DNA from: Marisa cornuarietis | Taxonomy: Eukaryota > Mollusca > Gastropoda > Architaenioglossa > Ampullariidae | Direction: 5' to 3' | Assembly (NCBI GenBank): GCA_004794655.1 | Contig: SMMW01000046.1 | Coordinates: 2,640,001-2,704,000 of the forward strand | DNA length: 64,000 nucleotides | Part shown: piece after piece, positions 1 through 10,199 of the stretch | Layout: every line of letters begins with the position of its first letter | Position numbering within the stretch: position 1 is the stretch's first letter | Notes under the pieces: generated by a model | The model's input: only the letters and a program-made list of their open reading frames with translations | What the model was told of the DNA's origin: nothing | Database searches by the model: none | Position numbers and translations under genes: made by a program

Positions 1-469
1 ATAAACACTTTTGAGTTAAAGTAGGGCATGTTGTGAAATCTAGAGTCAAATAACTGGGGGTAAAAGGAAAGAAGAAAAAAAAAACGAAATTGTAAAACGT
101 AAACATAGCATAATTGACTCTATACATCCAACATTTAGATAAATTTTCCTTAGGAATTTCTTACCTTTCTCCTGAAATCAGAAAGAGGAAACAACTGACA
201 CATGGCCATCTAGTTTTAGGGACGACGATTGACCGTCTATCCATATACTGTATTCAAACCTGGATGTAATGTTGAGATAAGAGAATACAACTAATCTTCG
301 TATTCCTTGACATCCTGACTATAGGGATACCTGAATGGTACTGAGCTCTGAAACTGGGAATTACCAAATAAATCTTACCTTCAAAAGAACCCTCCCAATT
401 CCTATAATGTTTTTTTTAAATACAACATTTCAACTAAAAGCAAATTATGTCCCTTTCCTTAGTTTATCA
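1..469. other. AT-rich 3' flank of receptor copy 1
   Basis: No coding signal, RNA gene or recognisable repeat is seen here. It lies downstream of the minus-strand receptor that ends at 470, so it should hold that gene's 3' UTR. No clear polyadenylation site could be fixed. Confidence 0.5.
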
Positions 470-1510
470 TTAGTAGGTTATTATGTATTTACTTTGTGAA
501 CAGCGTCCCACGGTCAAATTTCGCTTCTGATGGCGGCAGAAAATCTTGAAAACTTCACATCTGTATTTACTTCCAGTCAGACAGTACACATAGAAATTAA
601 TAGAGTTATTAGCTACGAAGAGAACATCAGTAATTGCCAGCAATAACTCATTCACTGCGATTATTTCACAATTATTATCTTCTCCCGAAGAAACTTTGTT
701 CACATAAATGGTGACAATGGATACAGGAAGCGTTAACAAACAAAATGTAACAGAGGTTGCAATGAGCACTAAAGTCAACCAAGAAGACTGCTTTTGGCGA
801 GTGCAAAGTTGGGAGGAGTGTCCTGATGACAATTTTAGTTTTGATTCCTTGAGAGACTTGCTCAGTTTCCCAATCAGCACACAGTTGGCCGCCAGCAGAA
901 GAGAGAAAGGTATCAGTGATGACACGATTGTAGATATCCAGCCATACGTGTCTCGAAAAAACATTTCGTAATCATTACTTACAAAACTTAAATAACAATC
1001 GGTTGTTTTGTTTTCAGAATTGTTGAGAAGAGTGTGTCCATATAAAAGGTGAGAATTTAATAAAATGTAAAATGCAAAGATGGCGCTCACTATTACGCGT
1101 GCAAACTGTTTGTTACAATAAAGATTGACTTTCAGAGGAAAAAGAATTGCCGCTGTTCTTTGCAAAGTCATAGTCACCAGAATCATTGGAGACGTATGGC
1201 CGGTCACATAACTCAAAAACACTCGAATTTTACATAACACATCGAAATTCAAGAACACATTAAAAGTCCCCAAGAACCAGTACAACGGATCACACCACAA
1301 GGCGATGAGGTCGGAGACGGCCAGACAGCTGAAGTACAAGGACAGACTGGACACCGAGGTATCTTTTAACCTGTGCTGTATCACCAAGACCATGATGTTC
1401 CCGAAACTCCCAGGAATGACCGTGGCCGGAATTCCAATTTTCCACACAAGGTCAGAGGCTTCCCAAAGACCTGAATATTTCTTATCACATTCAGTCGAGT
1501 TTATTGCCAT
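470..1510 (-). CDS. Rhodopsin-like (class A) GPCR, receptor copy 1, candidate chemosensory receptor
   Basis: A single-exon 346-residue seven-helix receptor of the plasma membrane. The start at 1510 gives a short N-tail with an N-glycosylation sequon (NST, residues 4-6). Helices are roughly TM1 22-46 (GSFGN), TM2 56-78 (LAVSDL then WCDP), TM3 91-115, TM4 135-157, TM5 190-215, TM6 242-268 and TM7 284-310. C93 and C172 are placed to form the TM3-EL2 disulfide, and an NKT sequon sits just before C172. The TM3 end reads Q117-R118 in place of D/E-R-Y, TM6 has T-L-P in place of C-W-x-P, and TM7 has N-F-Y-V-Y in place of N-P-x-x-Y. Most residues match copy 2 at 10200-11189, with a longer C-tail here. 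Seven-helix membership is clear. Ligand and G-protein partner are unknown; a peptide receptor is the main alternative to a chemoreceptor. Confidence 0.9.
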   Translation of the reverse strand: MAINSTECDKKYSGLWEASDLVWKIGIPATVIPGSFGNIMVLVIQHRLKDTSVSSLSLYFSCLAVSDLIALWCDPLYWFLGTFNVFLNFDVLCKIRVFLSYVTGHTSPMILVTMTLQRTAAILFPLKVNLYCNKQFARVIVSAIFAFYILLNSHLLYGHTLLNNSENKTTDCYLSFVSNDYEMFFRDTYGWISTIVSSLIPFSLLLAANCVLIGKLSKSLKESKLKLSSGHSSQLCTRQKQSSWLTLVLIATSVTFCLLTLPVSIVTIYVNKVSSGEDNNCEIIAVNELLLAITDVLFVANNSINFYVYCLTGSKYRCEVFKIFCRHQKRNLTVGRCSQSKYIITY

Positions 1511-2300
1511 TGTGTGTTAACTAAACTCAGTGCTTGGTTTTCACAAATGAAAGATTTTTTAAAAGTATCTTTTAACTTCCAGCTCGAAAAGTGTGAAGTC
1601 ATTGTATTTGTGTGAACATAAAGAAGCCACGTGTTTCCTTGTCTTTACTCAAAATTCTCAAAATGTGCCTCGTTTGTAAAGTTAGTCTCTCAGAGTAGTA
1701 GCTGCTTATTAAGATGAAGAAAGACTAAGAACTCTCGGTCTCTTATTAACGAACTCTAGAAAAATACTGCCACGGGAAACTATTCCTTCTATTAAAAAAG
1801 TATGTATCGACTTTCTTGACTACCATCTCCTCCCATGTGATTTGTTTTTAAATAATTAATAAAAGGTTGAAAAACTTAAAAAAATGCTTTCTGACATATT
1901 TCAACAAAGAAAAAGAAAAAAAACCAAGCCCCCAGGAAATGCATGTATAGTTAGAAAATTTTCCTTGTAAAGAAAGAGACATAATTTTTTGTCAATAATG
2001 TTTTACTACTTATAATGCACTCCACTCAAGTAAATGAAAGGCTTTGTGCGTAAAGAAACATCAATATCTGAGTAGACTAATACCCGGGAACACACATACA
2101 AATTGGCTTTTAGGTTGCTTATATTTTGTTTTCGTAATTTAATTTGTCTTTCATTGTTTTATTTTACCGTCAAACACCATCATCTCTACTAATACTTCTT
2201 TTGTGGGTCAATGTTTTGAAAAAATGCCTACAGAATATTTTTAAGGTCACAGTAATGTATACTGTTTCCGAACTTAGTGTTTACAAGGATTTTTAAAAAT
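1511..2300 (-). promoter_or_regulatory. Upstream flank of receptor copy 1, shared with copy 2
   Basis: This DNA upstream of the minus-strand receptor aligns by eye with 11190-12000 upstream of copy 2. Shared blocks include AATGAAAG/CATGAAAGG-type sequence just before the start and a block ending near TTTTTAAGGTCACA versus TTTTAAGGACACA at the far end. The duplicated unit therefore carried about 0.8 kb of 5' flank, which should include the promoter. No TATA box or initiator can be assigned with confidence. Confidence 0.4.
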
Positions 2301-2410
2301 ATTTTTTGAGTATTTTAAAAGTCGGCTCAAAGTATGTATGTTTAGCCATCTATTTCAAGGGACCCCCACCACGATATGGGTGGCTCTGAGGAAAGAGCAT
2401 ATTTATTCTT

Positions 2411-2475
2411 TCTCTCTCTCTCTCTCTTTCTCCCTCTCACTCTCTCTCACATATATACACACGCGCGCGCGAGCG
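2411..2475. repeat. (TC)n/(CA)n microsatellite
   Basis: A run of TC dinucleotides grades into a short CA/CG tract and then a purine run. It has no coding meaning. Confidence 0.8.
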
Positions 2476-2694
2476 AAAGAGAGAAAGGAGCAAACCAGAT
2501 ACAGTGACTAATGTGCGTGTGAATATTCGCAGCAGACGATGGGTGCCTCAAGTTTCAGCGAAGCCTGATATTTCGTCGGCATAAAAACTTACTTTTACTT
2601 TCAGGGATCTTTATCCTATAAAATGTCAATGTCCGCATACTTTATCGTTTTTTTTATTGGATGTCTCGGGCGGTTGGATCGGTCAACCCGTGCA

Positions 2695-2975
2695 GGTAAA
2701 AAGAAGGTAAAGGTCATCCCATAATTTTTTCAGGTCGTTGGGGAGTGAGGTGTTAGAGACCTCACTTTTCTCGGGGCCAGCTAGTACATGAGGGTGGTGC
2801 CAATCTCCTTACCTTCCCCAACCCTCTATGCCGTCTATGCCGTGTATGGAGTCAGGTACCCATTCCCGTCAGCTGGGTCGACTTGGGGGAAGTATGCTGC
2901 GCTTATCGGGAATTGAACCAGCGCGCTCTCGGTTCGGACGCCAGCGCTCTAACCACTCGGCCATCCGCTTCCCTA
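2695..2975 (-). mobile_element. SINE family 1 (tRNA-derived), copy 1
   Basis: Read on the minus strand, the right end starts as a tRNA-like head. It has a box A-like TGGCCGAGTGGTTAGAGCG and a box B-like GGTTCAATTCC, followed by an unrelated body ending in repeats of ACCTTT. A second full copy lies at 29207-29476 and a 3' fragment at 52691-52745. The serine/leucine-type A box suggests which tRNA it came from. It is a retroposon, not a tRNA gene, because the acceptor stem does not close. Confidence 0.75.
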
Positions 2976-3163
2976 CCCGTGCACGTCGGACTGTCCGTAA
3001 AGAGCAACTGTGAAAACATGAGTGTGCAGCCTTTCTGACCATACAGTTTAGAACATTATAGAAAGGAGTAGTAGGATGGTGTATATACCCGACACCGGAC
3101 AACTCTTCATAGAGTAACGTCCCTTCGCCTAACTGGCTTGAGGGGACAGCTCTCTGTCGTTTC

Positions 3164-3472
3164 TTGTTTTTATGTATCGTCCGTCATATTTGGAGTTTTG
3201 GCAACCCTTATTATGATGAAGTCGCCATCCTTGCTCCTCTACAAGACTGCTGCATGTTGAGGACGTCCACTTGGAACAGCCTGCAGCTGTTGCGGGATGC
3301 TGTTCTCAGCAGGGCCATGAAAGAGGTGTTGCGATCCGACCCCATCCGCCCGGTCTTGATAGACAGCCTTTTCCCGGCACTGGACGGACGACTGAAGAGG
3401 GTATTTCAGAAACTGGACATATGCGTGCAGACAACTAGCTTGGAAAATGTGCTAGTCGATGATGGCCTTTGA
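3164..3472 (+). other. Unassigned open frame, possible exon or decayed gene
   Basis: An open frame of 102 codons. The part after about residue 28 has a protein-like mix of charged and hydrophobic residues, with an amphipathic helical look from residue 40 to 90 and a stop at 3470. The local GC content is higher than in the flanks. I do not recognise the family. A CTCTACAAG just before the GC-rich part could be a splice acceptor. It is followed directly by the minisatellite and a LINE-like 3' end, so it may be the tail of a decayed transposon or a captured exon. No function is claimed. Confidence 0.2.
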
Positions 3473-3575
3473 TACTGTCTTGTTGGACTGGCGCAGTGGT
3501 GTGGGATCCATGTCTGCTTGACTTTTGTTCATCAGTGAACTTGAGCGTGTGCTGGCGTTCCAGTGAAACTTGTGC

Positions 3576-4095
3576 CTTGTATGACATGTTTGATATTTGT
3601 TCTATGGAGTGTATTCCGGCTTGTATGACATGTTTTTTATTTGTTCTATGGAGTGTATTCCGTTTTGTATGACATGTTGGATATTTGTTGTATGGAGTGT
3701 ATTCCGGCTTGTATGACATGTTTGATATTTGTTCTATGGAGTGTATTCCGGCTTGTATGACATGTTTTTTATTTGTTCTATGGAGTGTATTCCGTTTTGT
3801 ATGACATGTTGGATATTTGTTGTATGGAGTGTATTCCGGCTTGTATGACATGTTTGATATTTGTTCTATGGAGTGTATTCCGCTTTGTATGACATGTTGG
3901 ATATTTGTTGTATGGAGTGTATTCCGGCTTGTATGACATGTTGGATATTTGTTGTATGGAGTGTATTCCGGCTTGTATGACATGTTTGATATTTGTTGTA
4001 TGGAGTGTATTCCGGCTTGTATGACATGTGTGATATTTGTTGTATGGAGTGTATTCCGGCTTGTATGACATGTGTGATATTTGTGCTGAGGACTG
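3576..4095. repeat. 44-bp minisatellite with 132-bp higher-order period
   Basis: Twelve tandem units of about 44 bp (core GTATGACATGTTTGATATTT plus TGTATGGAGTGTATTCCGG) run from 3576; the last is partial and diverged. Three variants follow each other as A-B-C-A-B-C in units 1-6, giving a 132-bp higher-order repeat; later units are A/C-like. Because 132 is divisible by three, long repetitive open frames arise on the minus strand; these are not genes. Confidence 0.9.
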
Positions 4096-4179
4096 TGTTC
4101 TTGCTGTGTGTGACGCTGCCCTGTGACGTGGAGGAGACGGCCCGCTACACACCCACATTTTGTCGTCATCTTATTTTGA

Positions 4180-4260
4180 CGTCAGCGCCTTGAGCTGTCC
4201 ACAGGCCAGGATATGGCGCTATACAAGCCAACATCATTATTTCATTATTATTTGCAGCCT
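4180..4260 (+). mobile_element. Non-LTR element 3'-end remnant
   Basis: It reads GCGCCTTGAGC, then GGCGCTATACAA, then an ATTATT-rich end. This is the usual layout of CR1/L2-like 3' ends in invertebrate genomes. No coding part is attached unless the frame at 3164-3472 belongs to it. Confidence 0.4.
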
Positions 4261-4445
4261 CGCCTACAGATTTTCAATTTTCGATTTTCAACTGTTACCG
4301 ACTACTGGCTTCATGTGTTTCTTCGTCCCATTTGTCCTTCTATAGACATTACATTTGCACGTTACTTTGCGTGCGTCCGTGTACGTGTTTTTATTATCGT
4401 CCAGAGGTTTTTCTTTTGTGTGTATGTGTATAGGGGGTGGTGGTA

Positions 4446-4478
4446 TTAATATTGTTGATATATCTCTGTACCATTGTT

Positions 4479-4515
<37 letters not shown>

Positions 4516-4549
4516 TAATTTTGTTGATATATCTCTGTACCATTGTTTG
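4446..4549. repeat. Short tandem duplication around a (TG)n run
   Basis: Two near-identical 36-bp copies starting ATTAAT(A/T)TTGTTGATATA flank a TG run at 4484-4513, so the block is two copies of a roughly 68-bp unit. Confidence 0.7.
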
Positions 4550-4559
4550 TGGACATGTT

Positions 4560-4682
4560 TTAGTCTGTTTCACTTTGTCGGTTGAGTGAATTTGTGTCTT
4601 TGAATTTCTTTGTAAAGCGCATTGAGCCTTCTGTAAAGCAGGGAAATGCGCTATATACATTTCCGTTATTATTATTATTAAC
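4560..4682 (+). mobile_element. CR1/L2-like LINE 3' end with ATT tail
   Basis: The sequence GTAAAGCGCATTGAGC followed by AATGCGCTATATACATTT and a (TTA)n tail is the standard 3' terminus of a CR1/L2-type non-LTR retrotransposon. Only the end is present. Confidence 0.6.
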
Positions 4683-5339
4683 TCTTTACTCCCCAACGAG
4701 ACACAGCAGGTGCTAAGACATTCTACGTGCGGGAAGTGGAGCTGCGTTTTCAAAGAGATGTTAGGTAATAAATATAAAACACGGTATATCCATGCTTTAT
4801 TAATCCAAATCAGGAGGAAAAAGTGTTAAAGGATAACAGTAAAACGTTCCACATCACTCCAAAACAATTTTTAAAAGTTCATTTTTTAAAAGTGGGATAC
4901 AATTACATATAAAGAGAATATGCACAACTTTTTGTCAGTTGTCAATCTACTGAAATGAAACAATTTTAACCAGTGCAGTATGAAAAACATAAGAACTGGA
5001 TATTTAAAATGACATTCTCATGTGAAGAATGAAACCCTACACCCTTCCTCCGATCCACGCAACTATTTTGAACCGCATGTTCAGTTTTTAAGCAATTAAA
5101 ATGATTTAAAATCTGTATCCTACTTTTACATTACAGCGGTTTGTTTGTTATCTAATTTTAAATTTGAAGCCTTGTCTATCCTCAGATTGTCTATATTTAT
5201 CGTGCTCAAGTAGCAACGAAAAGTGTGTAACGATTATCTATAGCTAATTCTTCACTTATTTCTTTTTTTTCTTTACAATGAGTCATCGACGTAATCGACG
5301 ATGATGCCAGTTTGAACTCTAACGATCAAAAATTATACT
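4683..5339. other. AT-rich intergenic DNA
   Basis: No gene, repeat or structured element could be recognised. Confidence 0.5.
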
Positions 5340-5525
5340 TTTTTGAAGATGTATAACTCTAAAGATCTCTTCCACAACTTCCTTTACTTTAAGAAGGCTT
5401 TTGAAGAGTGTGTCAGACTGTACATCATGAAGGGCTGTACTTGCGGGAGGCCAAAGTCGACAAAGGACGAAGTAGTTGGAGAACATCCAAAAGTGAACTT
5501 AACTTTCTATGTCGGACCTGCTTGA
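5340..5525 (+). mobile_element. Possible LINE reverse-transcriptase fragment
   Basis: A 60-codon frame from 5343 opens with a stretch reading DLFHNFLYFKKAFEE. This resembles the D-x-F-K-K-A-F-D palm motif of RTE/CR1-like reverse transcriptases, with the first catalytic aspartate region changed. The remainder (CTCGRPKS and after) is not recognised. It is too short to classify; it could be a chance match. Confidence 0.3.
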
Positions 5526-5699
5526 AGTCGATCAGTGAAGGAATGTTCCCTTAAGTCTCACCCCCTCCACTTCTCCCACCGTGTTGACACGAGCAGTTAC
5601 CAGCCACTTGTGTCGGATTGGAAATTTAGTGTGTCCAGGAAGGGCAAAGAGGAACTTTCTGTATGTGACCAAATCACTTCTAAACAAGTATTGGCTCAT

Positions 5700-5731
<32 letters not shown>

Positions 5732-6339
5732 AAGAGAGAGTGAGAGAGAGTTTGATGTGTTTGTATGTGTTTGTGGAAGAAATAATGTTTGTTGGGTGTA
5801 CAAATAATGGTACGAGTAGTGACATTTGCGAGTGTAGATGTGAGTGAAATTGGTATTTGTTGAGTAAGTTGCGGCGATCATTAAGTCATGTTCGTAGTGC
5901 AATTACACTTGGCAAATAAACAAATTATTCTAATTGGAGACTGACAATGGCAATGAAAATGACAAAATTATTTATTCGACTGAGCTCACACCCATACCGA
6001 TACAGGATTGTAAATATATAGGGCAAATACATTTATGTAAAATAGATATGGAAAGGAATTTATATTTACTGGTATATTTAGATGTTATTGTGAAGATTTA
6101 TCAGCATGTTAGAAGAGGTTTTTTTGGCAAACGGTCCTGAGGTAAATTAACTAACTTTAGCCAATGTAAAATACTAATGGACTAAAGAGTCTCCTTGTTT
6201 TAGACCTCTCGGACATTCAAAACCATCAGAATGTTCTGCACTGATGTGACCTCTTGCCTTGACCACGTTATACATATTATTGATTGCTGTGAGCATCTTA
6301 CTCTAAACAGGAGACAGAAAGGTCATATACTAGTAGGTA
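5526..6339. repeat. Intergenic DNA with (TG)n/(AG)n microsatellite at 5701-5752
   Basis: A TG run followed by an AG run sits at 5701-5752. The rest is AT-rich with no feature that can be supported. Confidence 0.6.
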
Positions 6340-6879
6340 ATTATTCGTGTCTCATAAAAAAGACTTTTTACACTGTTTTCTGACAAAATTAAGAAGAAAA
6401 CAGACCACAATTTCGTTTTTAGAGTTGTTATGCAGCATGTGACCTTAGAAAATATGAGAGTTTAAAAGAATACAACGAAGGCGCTCACTATTGCATGAGC
6501 AAACTGTTCAAACAATAACTGCAGATGGACCACAAATCCAACGATTTCGTACGGAGCACGGTCGCCACCCATGTGGGTCCCCAGGAAACACTGCTCGCAG
6601 CGATGAAACGTCATATGCTGGCCTGGTTGGGCCGTGTGGCCCAAAACTGCCCCCCCCCTCCAAAGTTCTGTGGGAGGAGCTCGCCGAGGCAAAGGAAGAG
6701 CAAGATGGCGAAGGTGCAGAAGTGGACTGGCCGCTCCATTCAGGACCTTCTTCAGGACCGTCACAGGTGCGACCCAAGCTCCTGCTGCGCCTAGTCAGCT
6801 CCCCGTAACGACCAGCACCGGCGAGTCAGCTCCACTGGTAGGCCAGCTATTCTGGTCATCAGTCAGTACCAGTCAGGGA

Positions 6880-6960
<81 letters not shown>

Positions 6961-7490
6961 GTTTCATTTTTTCAGCGATTTAATCAAAGCGCTTTACAGA
7001 AATGGTATACAGAAGTAAACTGAATCACCAGCGACACCATATTCACATATAACAGACTGTTCTGATGATTTTGATTCAGAGGGCTCTCAACCGATAAGCT
7101 CTTTGAAAAGTCGTCGTCAGCAGGACCATCTAGGACGCATGTTGAGTTGCGTAACCCATAAAGGTTAGTATCTGACACAGCTCTCCCAAGTCAAATAATG
7201 GATTGAAAGCACAAATGAAACAAAATACTGAATCAACCAGAAGGAGATGAAGTACAAGCACAGACTGAACACTAAGGTATCTTTTAACCTCCTCTGAATG
7301 ACTAAGACCACAACGTTTCCAAACATTCCAGGAGTGATCGTGGATGTGAGATGATCGGAGGGGTGGGGAATCTAAGGCTGCTGCCGAAAATAACAACACA
7401 GTTAAAATTAAGACTGCATTATTTCCTGAAAATAAGTCCTGAATCAGTTTTACAGAAGTGGCCAAAGCAAAAAAAGAAAACTCCATAACT
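6340..7490 (-). pseudogene. GPCR pseudogene A of the receptor cluster, split by a LINE
   Basis: Four patches match receptor copies 1-3 in the right minus-strand order. The TM1-TM2 region is near 7230-7350. TM3 is near 7050-7200 and reads GELCQILTFMGYATQHAS, where intact copies have ELCKMRVFLGYLTGHTS. TM4 is at about 6460-6525. The end of EL2 is at about 6345-6440. Frameshifts and deletions separate them, and a LINE 3' fragment (6525-6957) sits between the TM3 and TM4 parts. TM5-TM7 are missing. Its position between copies 1 and 2 fits a tandem copy that decayed. Confidence 0.7.
6525..6957 (+). mobile_element. RTE/CR1-like LINE 3' fragment with (ATG)n tail
   Basis: The frame from 6525 contains STVATHVGPQETLL and MKRHMLAWLGRVA, then KWTGRSIQDLL. 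This matches the C-terminal region of a common invertebrate RTE/CR1-like ORF2 (the W-L/F-G-H-V and E-W-T-x-x-x-x-x-D-L-L blocks). Frameshifts follow. The element ends in a perfect ATG-trinucleotide run (6880-6957), which looks like its simple-repeat tail. It is 5'-truncated and inserted in receptor pseudogene A. Confidence 0.65.
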
Positions 7491-7969
7491 TTTGGTCACA
7501 TGTAGGAGATGTTTATGAAAGGAACACTGATGAGGTATTGTTTTTAGTTAACAAATGAGTGAATCTTCGGATAAATCACGCACCTCTTTAAGGACACATT
7601 CATAACAATCTCAGTCTGTCACTCACAACTGCCTAATAAGAGCTAAACTGAAATAAATGCAAATCACAATTATATAAATATAGCTACATATTTATTTAAC
7701 CACCGATTTCTCTTAGTTTTGACACCAGGAAAAGAAAATGTGTAGAAAAGTATCAAACTACATCAAACAATAAACTAACATACCCAAAGAAAAACACAAC
7801 CTGCATGATAATTTCTACTCTTGCATTGAACGGAGTGAGCTATTAAGGCCACTATAGTAGTAAATGTGCTACTCGAGCATGGGTGAGCAAACGGAGATAA
7901 TCGCTTGCCAGCCTCAACTTTTAATGAAGGAAATCAGCCGAGTGAACGATCTTTATAATATATTATCTT

Positions 7970-8150
7970 TCATTCAACCATACGTGTCTCGAACGGTTTC
8001 ACAATGTTCAGTGGCGAAACTGAAAAAGCAGTCGGTTGGTTTGTTTTTAGTGTCGATTCGAAGAGTGTGTCTATACAAACCGTGAGAATTCAATAAAATC
8101 AAACATGTAAAGATGTGCTCACCAGCGCAAGCACAAACTGAACACTGTGG
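7970..8150 (-). pseudogene. GPCR pseudogene fragment B
   Basis: The minus strand translates to ILLNSHGLYRHTL, a diverged EL2 with NKPTDCFFSF, and RDTYG. These match the TM4-EL2-TM5 junction of receptor copies 1-3, including the EL2 cysteine. No other receptor segments are seen around it. It is either an isolated duplicate or a displaced part of pseudogene A, which has its own EL2 part and so argues for a separate copy. Confidence 0.65.
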
Positions 8151-9341
8151 TTTAGATGCATAAACCAGCCACAAGTTAACAAAGCAAAGTTGACATATTA
8201 TTTAATATTTACAAAATTTTCACCAGACTTGCAACCGTCAAAACTCACAGTCATCGGTTTTATTTACAAACTAAAGATAGAAGGCAAATTGCTTCCTTCT
8301 ACTTTTTTCACTTTTCAAACTGCATGTTGTTTGCTGTTTTGTGTATATTTTCTGTCTGTAAATGATGTAAAGTAATACTTATTTAAGCAATTAGTGGGCT
8401 TATCGACCACACTGCTAAGAAGCTTTAGGCATCCCCAAAAAATAATTTTTCAACGACAATTTTTACGATTCCTTATTCTCTTCTGTGTCGTAGGGAAATA
8501 ATTCACGATGCACAACTTGTGTCTATGGATGTCAATGTGCGAGGTGACAGGTTTGCTTGCACGAAATGCCTGCTTATATTTCTCATGTTTTCAAACTATC
8601 GGTAGTTTGCAATAAATATACTGTTGTTAACTTGCTAATTTTCGTTGTGAAAAAAGTATCTATGCGTACTAATATTTCTTGCGTTAATCTGTATTTTGAA
8701 GAAGCGATGCTTGAATACAATTTAAGAACAATTGTTTGTATATGTTACGGCCAAGGTCCTAAGATCGGCCAGTTCCCCCATTGGCCGGCCATTTCGCACT
8801 TTGGCCGAGAGGTGGGGGGGGGGGAGTCAAGGTCCGATGTATTTGAAATGACCAGTGTATATGCTGTTTTAGTCAGCCATTTAGCGAAAAGGTGGGAAAT
8901 TCCTGCCCAAAATTCGATTGCCGATGCAAGACTGTGCGGTAGGTGGTGTCCACGTGGTAGCAAGGAAGGTGCCACACCGTGATGATAATATTCCCTTTGT
9001 CTGCTGCTTTTTGGAGAAGGTCCTGGCTCTGTGACTTGTTCTTATTATTCTGACACAGCAGTTTCATTTTGAGTATTGTAGTCCTCGTGTTTGTATAGTA
9101 TTCAATATGGATGCTTTGGCTCACAGGTAAGGTAATAGGGCACGAATAATATGTAATGTGTGGTGTGAAAATACATGTTGCTGGAAGGAGCATATAGTCA
9201 TTATGCTGGGGTTAATAAAGAATTGTTTAATACGACCCGTTTTCCTTTATAGGAACGTTTTAAATCAGAAACCGAACACAATATTTATTGGCGATGTATC
9301 CCATCTAACGGTATTTCAATTTAACTTTCACATGCTGTCCC
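8151..9341. other. Intergenic DNA, nothing recognised
   Basis: Overlapping open frames at 8557-8982 show no family resemblance and low-complexity composition. A G-run lies at 8815-8824. No RNA gene or repeat is supported. Confidence 0.45.
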
Positions 9342-10035
9342 ATGGCTACTTCTCACGAGACTAATATGCTGGGTAAGGCAGGAGTAGAGGTAAATGCGGA
9401 GCCAACTTTGGATATGAAAATCAGGTTCTCAGATACTTTGAATACGTTGCTGCAAGAAAAAGCAAGTAATAGAGGGATTCTCACCAGAGACAAATACTTT
9501 GCTTTTATGGAGGCCGTTAAACAGTTTAAAGCAAAACAGAATAAAGAAAGGGTTGACTATCGTCGACTAAAGTGACGGCAAAGAAAAACATTATTATACC
9601 AGTAACAGGACTTGATAGGGGTTTTTGTACTATGTTCATACAGAAGAATTATTTGACACACTGCACGATACTCGAAAAATGGACACGGAGGTCGCATACG
9701 GATGGGAAAGGGGCTACAAAGTACAAAAATGTCACCAGTCGTTACACTGTATCTTCGCTTATTCAAGCCATGGCAGACCTAACTGTCTAATCCTGCCGAC
9801 AACCTGACCACAACAACGCGAAAAGATGTCCTAATAAAATAGAAATCAGGGAGAAGAGGTCAGCAGATCATGTTAGTTTGCAAGCTCAAAGTACGAAGAT
9901 GATTAAAAATTCAGATGCAAAATTCCCACCAGCGAAAGTTAGAGACACCCAAGAAGAGTTCTTGCAGTTGTCATGAACGTCGAGGGCGCTTTCTTCAAAC
10001 TAGGAACACAATATGGTCTTCTCAAACAGATGTAA
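9342..10035 (+). pseudogene. KRBA2-like, integrase-derived pseudogene with internal deletion
   Basis: A 77-codon frame from 9342 contains DTLNTLLQEKASNRGILTRDKY and ends YRRLK. A second frame contains YYVHTEELFDTLHDTR, and a third ATKYKNVT. Further on, 9850-10035 reads KMIKNSDAKFPPAKVRDT and FFKLGTQYGLLKQM in shifted frames. In my recall this order matches invertebrate proteins called KRAB-A domain-containing protein 2-like, which derive from a transposon integrase: an N-terminal helical part, an H2C2 zinc region, then a C-terminal chromo/SH3-like part. The integrase core between them is missing, and the zinc-region histidine pattern is broken by frameshift. It is a relic or a deleted non-autonomous element. 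Confidence 0.5.
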
Positions 10036-10199
10036 TCCAGATGTGATTGTTTTTCATTCTGAACTAGAAACTACTCACACTGAAATCTGTGTCATGAAAA
10101 TTTATTGTAGATCTTTACATGATGATTATAATTATTTCTAAGAGTTAGTTTTAATCAAAATTTGCATGACTTTACATTTTGTTGTCCCGCTGTAAAAAA

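Noticed and set aside
2905..2975. tRNA-like sequence with A and B boxes on the minus strand
   Set aside because: The copies at 2.9 and 29.4 kb have the same non-tRNA body and no closing acceptor stem, so they are SINE heads, not tRNA genes.
3435..4169. Long minus-strand frames rich in repeated TCHTSRNTLH-type sequence
   Set aside because: They are translations of the 44-bp minisatellite; the frame stays open only because 3 x 44 is divisible by three.
6634..7023. Frame with a run of more than 20 methionines
   Set aside because: It is the ATG microsatellite tail of a LINE fragment.
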